Shown here: in pieces, positions 35,043-44,567 of the stretch
How positions within the stretch are numbered: the stretch's first letter is position 1
Layout of the letters: each line of letters begins with the position of its first letter
Assembly: GCF_023206215.1 (NCBI RefSeq)
Contig: NZ_CP065800.1
Location: 434,001-498,000 of the forward strand
Reading direction: 5' to 3'
Length of the DNA stretch: 64,000 bases
Origin: Butyrivibrio fibrisolvens
GTDB lineage: Bacteria; Bacillota; Clostridia; Lachnospirales; Lachnospiraceae
Program-made: the position numbers and the translations under genes
The notes under the pieces: model-generated
What the model was told of the DNA's origin: nothing
The model's database searches: none
What the model saw: the letters and a program-made list of their open reading frames with translations, nothing else

Positions 35043-36308
35043 TCATACAAACCTTCTTACTGAGGTGATCGTGCGGTATGTTGCATATCCATACTTAATT
35101 CCTGTCTTTTCAGAGCTTGCATGTACTATCCTTCCATTACCAAGGTATATAGCGCAGTGACCTGCGTATACTATAACATCGCCCGGTCTAGCATCTTCAT
35201 AGGCAACTCCCGTTCCGGCAGAGTTAAGTGCATACGAAGTCCTTGGCACAGTGATTCCAAATGCCTTGTAAACAGAATAAACAAATCCCGAACAGTCGCA
35301 CCCATCAGTAAGACTCGTACCGCCAAATACATATGGATTGCCTACAAACTGACAGGCATAGGCTGCTATATTATCACCTGTAGCTTCTCCCGCAGGCGAA
35401 TAAGTCTTGCCTGAAGAAGATGACGGCGTAGATGATGATGACGAAGAAGTCGAATCCGATCCGGAAGAAGCATTGGCCGACTCCTGGGCTGCTTTCTTGG
35501 CAGCTTCCTCTGCCGCCTTTCTGGCAGCCTCTTCCTCAGCTTCCTTGGCCTTGATCTCACTATCAAGTGATGCGATCTGTGCTGTCTGAGCCTTGAGCTG
35601 TTCTTTATAAGTGGCAGCTTGGGCACGGGCATTGGCAAGCTGAGTCTCATAATCGGCATATGCCAGCTTATATTCATTCAGCGTCTTCTGAAGAAGTTCC
35701 TGCTCCTGGGCAAGCTCTTCCTTGGTTGTCTCCAATTCTCCCTTTTCATCCTCAAGCTTAACTTTGTAGGTAGCCTTCTCAAGCTGCACCTCTACATAAG
35801 CTTCAAGCTGCTGCCTGTCATATTCATAGAGCTGTTCTACATACTCAGCCTTGGTGGTAAAATCCGAAAAGCTCGTTGCACTCATGAGTATCTCAACATA
35901 TGTAGTCTCACCCTTTTCATACATATATTTGATACGTGCGCACATCTCTTGATAGAGCTTTTCTTCCTGTGCCTTGGCTTCATCATAAGCTGCCTGAGTT
36001 ACTTCTATCTCGGCTTCCTTATCAGCTATTTCGTCTTCAATCAGGGAGATATCTGCTATAAGCCCAACAAGCTGGTCATTGGTATCATCGATCTGTTCAC
36101 CAAGTTCAGTCTGCTCATCAGCTATCTCCTGCGCTGCGTCACTGGCGCTGTCATATGCATCCTGAGTCTGCGACTGCTGGTTTTGTAGCTCTTCTTTTTG
36201 TTTTTTCAAATCAGAACTGGTGGCTGCCCATACAGGTACTGCCACCAGTTGAATTGTCGTAAGTATAGCTATAGTTAATACGGAAAAAATCCTTTTGCCT
36301 TTTTTCAT
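35043..36308 (-). CDS. Secreted coiled-coil NlpC/P60 peptidoglycan hydrolase, PcsB/CwlO-like
   Basis: A 421-residue secreted protein. A signal peptide (about 1-28) precedes a long Glu/Gln-rich coiled coil (about 30-270), a Ser-rich linker (about 280-305) and a C-terminal NlpC/P60 domain. Its catalytic Cys is in DCSGFVYSVYKAFG and its His in AGHCAIYLGNGRIVHASS. Such proteins cut peptide cross-links during division or elongation, with the coiled coil contacting FtsEX-type regulators. I start at the ATG at 36308 because GGGAGAG precedes it; an upstream GTG overlaps that site. Confidence 0.9.
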   Translation of the reverse strand: MKKGKRIFSVLTIAILTTIQLVAVPVWAATSSDLKKQKEELQNQQSQTQDAYDSASDAAQEIADEQTELGEQIDDTNDQLVGLIADISLIEDEIADKEAEIEVTQAAYDEAKAQEEKLYQEMCARIKYMYEKGETTYVEILMSATSFSDFTTKAEYVEQLYEYDRQQLEAYVEVQLEKATYKVKLEDEKGELETTKEELAQEQELLQKTLNEYKLAYADYETQLANARAQAATYKEQLKAQTAQIASLDSEIKAKEAEEEAARKAAEEAAKKAAQESANASSGSDSTSSSSSSTPSSSSGKTYSPAGEATGDNIAAYACQFVGNPYVFGGTSLTDGCDCSGFVYSVYKAFGITVPRTSYALNSAGTGVAYEDARPGDVIVYAGHCAIYLGNGRIVHASSEKTGIKYGYATYRTITSVRRFV

Positions 36309-36354
36309 GGTCTCTCCCACATCAAAGTCTGAATGCTTTTAGTTCAATTTCAAC

Positions 36355-36447
36355 CTCATATCGCGAATGAAACGAGTGACTACTGTTTCAACTTAATGGA
36401 GTTCGCGACATCAAGGCGGGTTTGAAAATGAAACATTTTCAAACTTC
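36355..36447. repeat. Family-2 double-hairpin repeat, copy 1
   Basis: TCGCGAA ... TTCGCGA (7-bp arms) followed by GTTTGAAAATG-AAA-CATTTTCAAAC. The same layout and much of the sequence recur at 61441-61534, and the second half at 40978-41042. All copies are intergenic. The following bases up to 36628 hold nothing else recognised. Confidence 0.75.
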
Positions 36448-36627
36448 AAGCTTTGGTGCCTGTCTATGTTTTAGATTATTCCGTTCGATATAAAAATCCC
36501 CCGGTAAATGTAGTCCTATTAGAGTAATTTTATCACAATACTGTATCCTTCGCCATCCATGGCATATATGTAACATCTTTATGATCTGTATTGTCCATCA
36601 TCATTTCTCGCCATTTCAAGATGTACA

Positions 36628-36661
36628 TTAAAAAGAGGTGAATTTTGATCTTCACCTCTTT
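36628..36661 (-). terminator. Terminator of asnS
   Basis: Minus-strand AAAGAGGTGAA / TTCACCTCTTT stem followed by TTTAATG. Confidence 0.85.
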
Positions 36662-36681
36662 GCTAAAATTTATCTCTTATA

Positions 36682-38052
36682 TCAATAGTTAAGGTTACCA
36701 GGTGTTCTTGGGAAAGGTATTACGTCTCTGATGTTCTCAACGCCTGTTAAGTACATGATAAGACGCTCAAATCCCATTCCGTATCCTGAGTGGTAGCATC
36801 CGCCGAACTTTCTAAGGTTTACATACCATTCTACCTGGCTTCTGTCTACGCCATGGATCTTGATAAGTTCTTCGAGCTTGTCCATGTCTACTTCTCTCTC
36901 AGAACCGCCCATAAGCTCGCCTGATCCGGGAACTTCAAGGTCAACAGCAGCAACTGTCTTGCCGTCATCGTTGAGCTTCATGTACCAAGCTTTGATATCC
37001 TTGGGCCAGTTGTAGATGAATACCGGAGCTCCAAAATGCTCTGTTATCCACTTCTCATGCTCCTTGGCAATATCAGACTCATAGTCAGGAGTGAACTCCC
37101 ACTTCTCACCTGATCCAAGAAGAAGGTCTATTGCTTCGTGGTGTGTGATCCTTACGAAGTTAGAATTTGCAACCTTCTCAAGCTTCTCTTTAAGTCCCTT
37201 GGATACGAACTGGTTGAGGAATTCAATCTCTGCAGCACCCTTTTCAAGAGTATACTTGATGACATACTTGAGCATATCCTCTTCTGCATCCATAAGTCCT
37301 TCAAGATGAGTAAATGCCATCTCAGGTTCGATCATCCAGAACTCGTTGGCATGAGTCTTGGTGTTGGAATCCTCTGTTCTGAAAGTAGGTCCAAATGTGT
37401 AGATCTTCTTGAATGCCATAGCATATGTCTCGCCATGAAGCTGACCTGAACCTGTGATATAAGCCTCTTTTCCAAAAAGGTCCTGAGTGTAATCTACGCT
37501 TCCATCCTCAGTCTTCGGAACATCAGCAAGGTCAAAAGTTGTAACCTTGAACATCTGATTAGAACCTTCACAGTCAGAGTTGGTCATGATAGGTGTATGA
37601 ACATATGTATAGTTGTTGTTCTGGAAGTACTCATGAATACCAGCAGCTGCGATAGATCTGATCTTAAATACAGCCTGGAAAAGCTTAGTTCTGGGACGAA
37701 GATAAGCCTGGCTTCTTAAGAACTCAACTGTGTGTCTCTTAGGCTGAATAGGATAATCTGTAGGGCAGTCACCGATAAGATTGATGCTTTCAGGCTTAAG
37801 CTCATACTCCTGTTTTCCATTAGATTCTACAAGTATTCCCTTTACTTCAATAGCAGATCCGGGATGAATCTTAGTGATACTATCAAAATTTGCAAGTTCC
37901 TTGGTATATACTACCTGAAGAGTATTAACAGAAGTACCATCATAGAAATCTATAAATCCAAACTCTTTCTGGTCACGATTATTTCTAACCCAGCCCTCAA
38001 GTTCTACTGTATCTCCGATCTTTTTGGTCTTAAAAACATCAATTAAATCCAT
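36682..38052 (-). CDS. asnS: Asparaginyl-tRNA synthetase
   Basis: A 456-residue class IIb synthetase. An OB-fold anticodon-binding domain (about 15-110, VELEGWVRNNRDQKEFGFI) is followed by the catalytic domain with motif 2 (FRTEDSNTKTHANEFWMIEP) and motif 3 (GMGFERLIMYLTG). Normal length. The start follows GGAAAGGAG. No T-box leader is present; the trigger-factor-like gene ends only 66 bases upstream. Confidence 0.96.
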   Translation of the reverse strand: MDLIDVFKTKKIGDTVELEGWVRNNRDQKEFGFIDFYDGTSVNTLQVVYTKELANFDSITKIHPGSAIEVKGILVESNGKQEYELKPESINLIGDCPTDYPIQPKRHTVEFLRSQAYLRPRTKLFQAVFKIRSIAAAGIHEYFQNNNYTYVHTPIMTNSDCEGSNQMFKVTTFDLADVPKTEDGSVDYTQDLFGKEAYITGSGQLHGETYAMAFKKIYTFGPTFRTEDSNTKTHANEFWMIEPEMAFTHLEGLMDAEEDMLKYVIKYTLEKGAAEIEFLNQFVSKGLKEKLEKVANSNFVRITHHEAIDLLLGSGEKWEFTPDYESDIAKEHEKWITEHFGAPVFIYNWPKDIKAWYMKLNDDGKTVAAVDLEVPGSGELMGGSEREVDMDKLEELIKIHGVDRSQVEWYVNLRKFGGCYHSGYGMGFERLIMYLTGVENIRDVIPFPRTPGNLNY

Positions 38053-38117
38053 ACTGCTCCTTTCCTCCCGATCATGCGAGAGTATTGTGTATATATTTTT
38101 ATTAATTATTTTAGTAT

Positions 38118-39422
38118 TTATTCTGCTATTGATGCTGCCTCTGAAGCATCATCTGCCTCTTCTTCAAGTTCGGAAGCTTCAACTTCTACAAGTGTAGAAT
38201 TCTCTGCAAGGAAATCCTGTGCCTTCTCAGCGATAAGCTGTTCAGCTGCAAGCTCCCTGACATCTCTTCCGTAAGTAGAATTATAGAACTCTGCAAAAGA
38301 GTCTACGTCTTCATATCCGGACTGAGTTGCAATATCTAAAAGCTCTGCTTCTATGTCTTCATCTGTAACTGTAAGACCTTCAGCATCTGCGATAGCTCTT
38401 TCGAGGAATATATATTTGAGCTGCTCTACAGCCTGCTCCTCTTTGTAGGATGCAACCTCTTCTGCAGCTATTCCATAGTTCTGGCTGATATAGTCATCAA
38501 CAGATGAATATGATACGCCATAATAGTAGCTGTACATCTGCATGTAATACTCAAGAGTATCTTCATAGTCAGAAATGAATCTGTCTACAAGTACCTGAGG
38601 GAACTCCTCTGCAAATGTAGCATTTTCATATGCAAGATCAAGAGCGGATGATCTTGCTGTCTCCTTGTTTTCTTCCTGAGCCTGAGTGGTAAGGTCTTCT
38701 TTGATATATTCAAGAAGGCTATCCTTGTCTGTAACGCCTTCAATACCAAGAGCTGCTACCTCTTCGTCAGAATAAGCTGGTGCAGAGATCTTGTTAATTG
38801 TAACAGTAAAGATAACATCTACTCCTGCAAGCTCAGCTGCGCTGTAATCTTCAGGGAATGTAAGATTTATATCAACAGTTGTACCAACTTCTGCTCCGAT
38901 AAGACTATCCTCAAAACCGGGAATAAAGCTTCCTGAACCTATAACAAGGTCATAGCCTTCTGCAGAATCATCAGTACCACCATCAAATGCTTCAAGTGTA
39001 TCAGCATACTTGCCTACGTAGTTGATATTGGCTGTATCTCCCATTCTTACATCTGTACGATCTGTAACTTCTACCGGTGTAAATGATGATGCATAGGATG
39101 AAAGAAGAGTAGACTGAACATCTTCGTCAGTAATTTCCACTATCGGAACCTTGACTTCAAATCCCTTATAATCACCAAGAGTTACATAATCACTTGCTGT
39201 GTAGTATGAAAGATATCCATCCTCGGTAAGAGGCTCTGCAGAAGCTCCTGCAGATGATCCGTCAACAGCCCCCTGGAGAGACTGAGCATCAATTCCCTCT
39301 GCAAGTGAAGCAGACGATGATGCACTGTTTGCATTAGTGCTGGCATCTTCAGCTTTATTACATCCTGCGAGCAACACCCCACTTAAAACTGTTGCCATAA
39401 CAATTGTCAGTTTCTTTTTCAT
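38118..39422 (-). CDS. Trigger-factor-like peptidyl-prolyl isomerase lipoprotein
   Basis: A 434-residue protein. Lipoprotein signal MKKKLTIVMATVLSGVLLAG followed by Cys21. An FKBP-type isomerase domain lies at about 110-225 (RMGDTANINYVGKY, SGSFIPGFEDSLIG), followed by a helical trigger-factor-like C-terminal domain. The ribosome-binding N-terminal domain of true trigger factor is replaced by an acidic Ser/Ala-rich linker. It is probably an extracellular folding catalyst. The start at 39422 has AGAAGGG upstream. Confidence 0.82.
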   Translation of the reverse strand: MKKKLTIVMATVLSGVLLAGCNKAEDASTNANSASSSASLAEGIDAQSLQGAVDGSSAGASAEPLTEDGYLSYYTASDYVTLGDYKGFEVKVPIVEITDEDVQSTLLSSYASSFTPVEVTDRTDVRMGDTANINYVGKYADTLEAFDGGTDDSAEGYDLVIGSGSFIPGFEDSLIGAEVGTTVDINLTFPEDYSAAELAGVDVIFTVTINKISAPAYSDEEVAALGIEGVTDKDSLLEYIKEDLTTQAQEENKETARSSALDLAYENATFAEEFPQVLVDRFISDYEDTLEYYMQMYSYYYGVSYSSVDDYISQNYGIAAEEVASYKEEQAVEQLKYIFLERAIADAEGLTVTDEDIEAELLDIATQSGYEDVDSFAEFYNSTYGRDVRELAAEQLIAEKAQDFLAENSTLVEVEASELEEEADDASEAASIAE

Positions 39423-39709
39423 AATAAAAATCCCTTCTTTTGTGCCTGTTGGCAATATATATCCGGCGTAATGCCGAAATTAGATTCAGAAAACCCATGA
39501 TAATGAATCTTTTATTCAAGTCAACTTTTACCATATTACCATACCTTGGCGCCCATGTGAACTGCAAGTCAAAAAAGTAAGAACCCTTTTAAATAATTAA
39601 TAGATAAAAATTTAGTAAATATGTAGGGAAACGTTGCCTTTTTTTTTTAAAAATGTTAATATGTACTACGCACCAACTATTTTTTGTTAATTATCTGGGA
39701 GGTTAAGTT
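39423..39709. other. Divergent intergenic region
   Basis: About 290 bases with promoters for the lipoprotein (minus) and the small membrane protein (plus). It includes a run of ten T near 39640. No other structure recognised. Confidence 0.35.
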
Positions 39710-40261
39710 TTGAACGTACTTAAAGAAAACTTGAAGGTTGTCATTGTAGACGCCGTTGTCCTTGCATTTGTAATCTTGCTCTTCGTATTCCATCAGCCGG
39801 TTTTGGCAATAATAACTCTTGTTCTTGCTATCGCCGGAACTGTTTTATACATTGTCGGATCCAAGAGACTTGCTCAGCAGGAAGAGTCTAAGGCACAGCT
39901 TGAAGCTGCCAAGCAGACAGTTTCAATGTTCATCATCAGCAAGAAGAAAATGAGAATGAGCGAAGCAGGACTTCCTGCAGCTGCACTTGAATCTGTATCC
40001 AAGCTCGCTCGTCGTCAGAAACTTCCAATCCTCAAAGTCAAGGTTGGTCCTCAGATCATGAACCTTATCTGCGAGCCTGAAATCTTTGATTCTGTTCCTG
40101 AGAAGAAAGAAGTTAAAGCTACAGTAGCAGGTCTTTATGTAACTTCTGTTAAGGGTCTTCACGGCAACAAGGGTGTTAAGAAACCTGAAGAAAAGAAGGG
40201 ATTCTGGAAGAGAACACTTGAGAAAGCTCAGGAAAAGGCTGGAGCTAAGCAGATTAAATGA
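39710..40261 (+). CDS. Small membrane protein of unknown function
   Basis: A 183-residue protein with two hydrophobic segments (about 9-27 and 30-50) followed by a basic cytoplasmic tail rich in Lys/Glu. The start is a TTG at 39710 with a strong GGGAGG 8 bases upstream; no ATG fits. It stands alone before a strong terminator. No family recognised. Confidence 0.65.
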   Translation: MNVLKENLKVVIVDAVVLAFVILLFVFHQPVLAIITLVLAIAGTVLYIVGSKRLAQQEESKAQLEAAKQTVSMFIISKKKMRMSEAGLPAAALESVSKLARRQKLPILKVKVGPQIMNLICEPEIFDSVPEKKEVKATVAGLYVTSVKGLHGNKGVKKPEEKKGFWKRTLEKAQEKAGAKQIK

Positions 40262-40303
40262 TGCTCTTTGCATTATAATTATTTGATTTCTTTGTTTAAT
40301 ATT

Positions 40304-40338
40304 ACAACCTGATAAGATTTTATCAGGTTGTTTTTTTG
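40304..40338 (+). terminator. Terminator of the 39710 gene
   Basis: ACAACCTGATAA pairs with TTATCAGGTTGT, followed by a T-run (40331-40337). Confidence 0.9.
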
Positions 40339-40369
40339 CGCTTTTTATTAAACTTTTTATTCTTAACTA

Positions 40370-40408
40370 AAACTTGGATGCGCCGGCATCTCCAAAGTGG
40401 GAAGTTTT
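40370..40408. repeat. Degraded family-1 repeat arm
   Basis: AACTTGGATGCGCCGGCATC and TCCAAAGTGGGAAGTT resemble the outer arm of element A (8472-8751). It ends at the DUF1934 stop codon. Confidence 0.45.
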
Positions 40409-40831
40409 TCATGCCCTGATATCTATTTTGATATCAGAATTCGAAGTCACCTGACCGTCCATCTCAAGCATGTACCTAACATGAGCATGCAGATGATTTT
40501 CATCACCATCCACTTCAAGTATATCAGTCTTAACCTTCATATCCATAGCGCCGTATGGAGTATTATAAGTTGATACGTGATCTACGCCCTTTTCAAAGAC
40601 CATGACTGATGCAAAGCTTCCTTTCCTGACCATCTTGATCTTAGAAGATGATATGCGAAAAGAGGTTGTGACCATCTCTCCTGATTCGTCCCTGGATTCG
40701 TCACCTTTTATAACATTTATTCCATCATCAGTTATGTCCCAGGTACAGGTACCATTGGACTCAATCTTCTCGGGAGTCTTCTCTCCTCTGTCATGTATTC
40801 CTATAACACTAATATTTGCTTTTCTCTCCAT
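40409..40831 (-). CDS. DUF1934 / YwiB-like protein
   Basis: A 140-residue predicted beta-barrel protein. The pattern ISVIGIHDRGEKTPEKIESN, VFEKGVDHVSTYNTPYGAMD and the closing YMLEMDGQVTSNSDIKI match the DUF1934 (calycin-like) family found across Firmicutes, whose function is not known. I use the ATG at 40831, which follows GAGGAATCAT; the frame extends 18 codons further upstream without a ribosome binding site. Confidence 0.8.
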   Translation of the reverse strand: MERKANISVIGIHDRGEKTPEKIESNGTCTWDITDDGINVIKGDESRDESGEMVTTSFRISSSKIKMVRKGSFASVMVFEKGVDHVSTYNTPYGAMDMKVKTDILEVDGDENHLHAHVRYMLEMDGQVTSNSDIKIDIRA

Positions 40832-40977
40832 ATGATTCCTCATCTTTTTGATCATGTCATGGATCAAAGACATAGCTCTTACCATGCATCCGTTATCTTA
40901 CTTAAGATGATACTCCATCAAATAGCAAATAGGCAAATACTTGGGACTGACTGTTCCCACAGGAAGGTTTGTGGGTT

Positions 40978-41042
40978 TTCGCATACGTCGCGCCATCAAT
41001 TTGGTTTTGAAAGAGAAACACTTTCAAACTTAAAACCTCATG
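40978..41042. repeat. Family-2 repeat, partial copy
   Basis: CGTCGCGCCATCAATTTGG followed by TTTTGAAAGAGAAACACTTT and CAAACTT matches the second half of the repeats at 36355-36447 and 61441-61534. Confidence 0.65.
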
Positions 41043-41055
41043 ACTATAAACACTA

Positions 41056-43143
41056 TCACAGCGAAAGATCAGCTTCTATTCCTTCAAATACCACTGCGTG
41101 CTGCTTTCCGTCTTTCATGGTTATAGTAACAGGTCCAAAAGCGCCGCTATTCCAGGGATCCGTGTACTCTATATTGCGTATTGGGAACAGCTCATCATCT
41201 GTAAAATCTTCATGACTATGTCTTGTGATAGTCTGAGATACAAGGGCATATGGCTTTGAGGCATCATAGAGCCTAGGTCCTGATCCAGCCTTAGCATATA
41301 CTACGATAGACTTACACGAATCAGGATTGGTACCTTCTGATCTTACGATATCAATATCCTCCCAGCCGGAATATATTGTCATGGCAAGCTGGCATGGACT
41401 TCCCATATGGTCAGTTCCTTTAAGGATTATGGCCTTGGCTTCGCCCTCATTTTTACGGATAATCTGCGTATCATTATCCGGGAAGCCATAAGAACCTAGT
41501 GTTATAGTAACAGGCCTTTTGTAAAGTACAAGCTTATCGGCACGCACAAGTCCCTCACTTACGCCAAAATCTGCGAAGTCCATACTCTGAACCCAGTGTC
41601 TTTCATTCTCAATCTTGTAGTCAAAAAAGCCGCGTCTGTATAGTACGCCATCTCTATATCCTGCTGCAAATACAGCATTTGGATATAACCTATCACCATT
41701 ATGATCATCTGTTATGACATACATCTGGGATTCTACAGCTGATCCATCCTGGTAGGAAGGCGTTGCTTCCCAAGGGAACTTACTGTTATAAGAGAGCTTG
41801 TTATAATTCCACATCCCATGCATGTCACCTGCTGTCTTGAAGACCTTGGCACTTCTAAGTATCGTCTCTCCATTATCCTTGTGGTTGGAAAAACACAGTG
41901 AAGGTCCTTTGAGAACTGTCTCCTTGACTTCATGATCACCAAGCTTGTCAAAAGAGTTCTCAGATTCCCTGCTAGTCCAGAAAGGATGATCTTTAGGAAG
42001 GTGCAGACATAGAAAAGCCTTACCAAGCCAAAAAGGTGACTCAGCACAGGAATATCCCTGAACAAGAGGCGTGAACTGGCCATAAAAGCCCAAAGTAGGC
42101 ACTCCGTTCCATAGAAAATCATCTCTTGTAAGAAACTGTAACAAAGATCCTGAACATATGCGCCTTGAAAGCCCCGGATCAGCCTTAGAATTTCTAAGGA
42201 ACATATTGGCATCAAATGCACTTGTTGCAGCATTTCTATATATACAGCTCCTGCCCCACATATTGGTGTATCCGTCATTGTCGAACATGTCTGCATAAGT
42301 CTTCATAAGAGCATTGGAAGCATCTTCTATTCTAGCCGCAACATAAGACAGCCTCTCATATCCGTACCAATTACACCAGATAGGCCCATATACATTGAAC
42401 GCCCAGCATGAATAATAATCAAAGCACTGACCATCCCTATACCAGCCATCTCCTACATAGTAATTAATAATCGCCTGAGCATGATCTCCCATTATCTTTT
42501 CATCAATCTTATACCCATACTTATACAAAAAGGCCATATCCAGCATGTTAAAAAGGCGCCAGTTCTGCGGAACTGTAGGATTGTAAGCATAGCTTTTCAG
42601 AAAATCGGCGATATCATCTTTTTCCTGATCAGAATATGTATCCCAGATCTCAGATGCACACGCATCAAGGCCTATCACAAGGGCGCAGGTCTCGACAGTC
42701 TGCTGAAAAGGCTTTATAGGATCACTTGCAAATGCACCTGTATGAAGCTCTTCATAAGTCCCGACATATGAAGGGTCTTCCTTGTCACAGCAGCTCTTAT
42801 AGATCTGATGCTTATAATAATCCGCAAGTTTTATGCCATTAATTGTGATATCAGGCTCATTATGGATCATCACGGATGCTATAAAAAAAGATCTTGTAAG
42901 TCCTTCAAATATCTCCGCTTTCTGCTCTGCTACAAGTCCCTCACCTGTGCTATATTTGTGGGGATACGTAACATCAGTCTCCTTGCGAGGGACAACTACA
43001 GGCCTTTCTATAGAATCAATATGCCTAAAAATCCCTTCAAGCATATATCTGCCGGCATCAAGCCAGCTCTCGCGCGTAAGTCCTGTATAAGGACTTAATT
43101 CAAAATCTGTATATTTAGGTTTCCAAGTATTGTTTATGCTCAT
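41056..43143 (-). CDS. DUF2264 domain protein
   Basis: A 695-residue cytoplasmic protein. The N-terminal 350 residues (LSPYTGLTRESWLDAGRYML, CFDYYSCWAFNVYGPIW) form the alpha/alpha-barrel typical of DUF2264, found in polysaccharide utilisation loci and often near GH88/GH105 or lyases. The C-terminal part is beta-rich. I start at the second of two adjacent ATGs (43143) because GGAGAG is too close to the first. It lies downstream of the GH88 gene, from which a family-1 repeat arm separates it, and probably works on the same uronic-acid-containing polysaccharide. Confidence 0.82.
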   Translation of the reverse strand: MSINNTWKPKYTDFELSPYTGLTRESWLDAGRYMLEGIFRHIDSIERPVVVPRKETDVTYPHKYSTGEGLVAEQKAEIFEGLTRSFFIASVMIHNEPDITINGIKLADYYKHQIYKSCCDKEDPSYVGTYEELHTGAFASDPIKPFQQTVETCALVIGLDACASEIWDTYSDQEKDDIADFLKSYAYNPTVPQNWRLFNMLDMAFLYKYGYKIDEKIMGDHAQAIINYYVGDGWYRDGQCFDYYSCWAFNVYGPIWCNWYGYERLSYVAARIEDASNALMKTYADMFDNDGYTNMWGRSCIYRNAATSAFDANMFLRNSKADPGLSRRICSGSLLQFLTRDDFLWNGVPTLGFYGQFTPLVQGYSCAESPFWLGKAFLCLHLPKDHPFWTSRESENSFDKLGDHEVKETVLKGPSLCFSNHKDNGETILRSAKVFKTAGDMHGMWNYNKLSYNSKFPWEATPSYQDGSAVESQMYVITDDHNGDRLYPNAVFAAGYRDGVLYRRGFFDYKIENERHWVQSMDFADFGVSEGLVRADKLVLYKRPVTITLGSYGFPDNDTQIIRKNEGEAKAIILKGTDHMGSPCQLAMTIYSGWEDIDIVRSEGTNPDSCKSIVVYAKAGSGPRLYDASKPYALVSQTITRHSHEDFTDDELFPIRNIEYTDPWNSGAFGPVTITMKDGKQHAVVFEGIEADLSL

Positions 43144-43186
43144 CATATCTCTCCGAATATCTGCAGACGCAGACTATATATGATCT

Positions 43187-43244
43187 ATATACTACTTGCC
43201 ACTGTAAAGGCTTTGGGGATACTGGTCTGTCCAAGTGGGAAGTT
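43187..43244. repeat. Solo family-1 repeat arm
   Basis: Positions 43201-43244 match the right outer arm of element A with a few differences (CACTGTAAAGGCTTTGGGGA, then TCTGTCCAAGTGGGAAGTT), without its inverted partner. It sits between GH88 and DUF2264 genes. Confidence 0.75.
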
Positions 43245-43257
43245 ATAGTTATATCTT

Positions 43258-44409
43258 TTACCAAATGTATGTCTCTTCGCCCGTGATTCTGAATATAGCT
43301 TCGATCAGATAGTAATCGCCATATATTATCGGGAACTCGTGTTCCTTGTCATGATATGCAGCTGTGCAGGATCTAAGTATATTGTCTGTCTCCGGATCAA
43401 AGTCGCTGTCGTTGTCTGTCAGATAGCGAAGAATCCTGAGGGCAGCCTCCTCATACCTGTCCGCAACAGATTCTGCGCCGTCAATTATATCTTTGCCTTC
43501 ATTTCGAAGAGTCCTTGCCAGAAGGAGCAGTCCGCTTGCGCCGATAGAAGCTGCGCAGGAATCTGTATAGTCAGGCTCTGCTGGCTGTCTGAAATCAACC
43601 GGTATCCTGCCATTTTGAGGAGTATTCTTGACAAAAAAGTCTGCGCATCTAACAGCGGTCTCAAGATATCTCGTCTGCCCTGTGTGAAGAAAACTCATAG
43701 TAAAGCCATATAAAGCCCAGCTCTGCCCTCTTGTCCATACTGAACCCTTGCCATAGCCCTGGCCTCCCGGCTCATCGAGAAAGTCACCTGTCTCAGGATC
43801 GAATATGACTATGTGCCTTGCGGATCCATCTTCTCTTACAAAATGCTTTATTGCTGTATCAGCATGTATCATGGCGATCTTCTTAAATCTAGGATCACCT
43901 GTAAGCTCTGATGCAATATATAAAAGAGGCAGATTCATAAGACAGTCTATGATCGCCCAGCCTGCATTGTCACCCTTATCATCATTCCATGCCCTTATAA
44001 ATCCTGCCGGATTGAAACGTCCTGCAAGATTGGCTGCAGCTAACAGTAACCTGTTACGTGACTCTTTATTATCTGTAAGCAGCATAGAAGCGTGGGATGT
44101 TGTAAGCCATTTAAAACCGCTGTCGTGATCCATTCCGTTATAATTCATAAGGTTGCCGTCAAGCTTATCTTCAAGCTCCATAGCTCTTTTCTTATAAATA
44201 TCCTCTTTGGTGGCACCGTATAGCTGCCACATCATACCTCCCCAGAACCCATTGGTCCACCAGCACAGATTCTTAGAAGTCCAGTCATCAAAAACTCCGT
44301 CAACTGCTGTGTACGGAATCTTGTTCAAGGTCCTGCCTGCAACCTTTAGTTCCTTTTCTTTAATCTTTAAAGAAATCTCCTTAGCATATTCCAATGCCTT
44401 ACTATCCAT
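43258..44409 (-). CDS. GH88 unsaturated glucuronyl hydrolase
   Basis: A 383-residue cytoplasmic enzyme of the alpha/alpha6-barrel GH88 family, which releases 4,5-unsaturated uronic acids left by polysaccharide lyases. Motifs are NLCWWTNGFWGGMMWQLY near residue 46, DHDSGFKWLTTSHASML (catalytic Asp region) near 94, RAWNDDKGDNAGWAIIDCLM (second Asp region) and GSVWTRGQSWALYGF. I use the ATG at 44409 behind GGGTGGGG. It is divergent from an AraC regulator. Confidence 0.9.
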   Translation of the reverse strand: MDSKALEYAKEISLKIKEKELKVAGRTLNKIPYTAVDGVFDDWTSKNLCWWTNGFWGGMMWQLYGATKEDIYKKRAMELEDKLDGNLMNYNGMDHDSGFKWLTTSHASMLLTDNKESRNRLLLAAANLAGRFNPAGFIRAWNDDKGDNAGWAIIDCLMNLPLLYIASELTGDPRFKKIAMIHADTAIKHFVREDGSARHIVIFDPETGDFLDEPGGQGYGKGSVWTRGQSWALYGFTMSFLHTGQTRYLETAVRCADFFVKNTPQNGRIPVDFRQPAEPDYTDSCAASIGASGLLLLARTLRNEGKDIIDGAESVADRYEEAALRILRYLTDNDSDFDPETDNILRSCTAAYHDKEHEFPIIYGDYYLIEAIFRITGEETYIW

Positions 44410-44567
44410 TTCATGCCCCACCCTTCTTTTTAGTTAGATTATCTTACTTATTATTTACAGTTCTCAAAATAGCTCATATACAATTCTATCTATTTGACTG
44501 GATTTTTATAATATCAGATAATACTAACTGACTAACATTTTCTGCTTTTTGCATGGTAAGGTGAGAT

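Noticed and set aside
35619..36188. Plus-strand frame of 189 codons
   Set aside because: Antisense shadow of the coiled-coil region of the NlpC/P60 protein; the hydrophobic composition is the complement of Glu/Gln/Lys codons.
38053..38117. Possible T-box upstream of asnS
   Set aside because: Only 65 bases separate it from the preceding gene and no T-box sequence is present.
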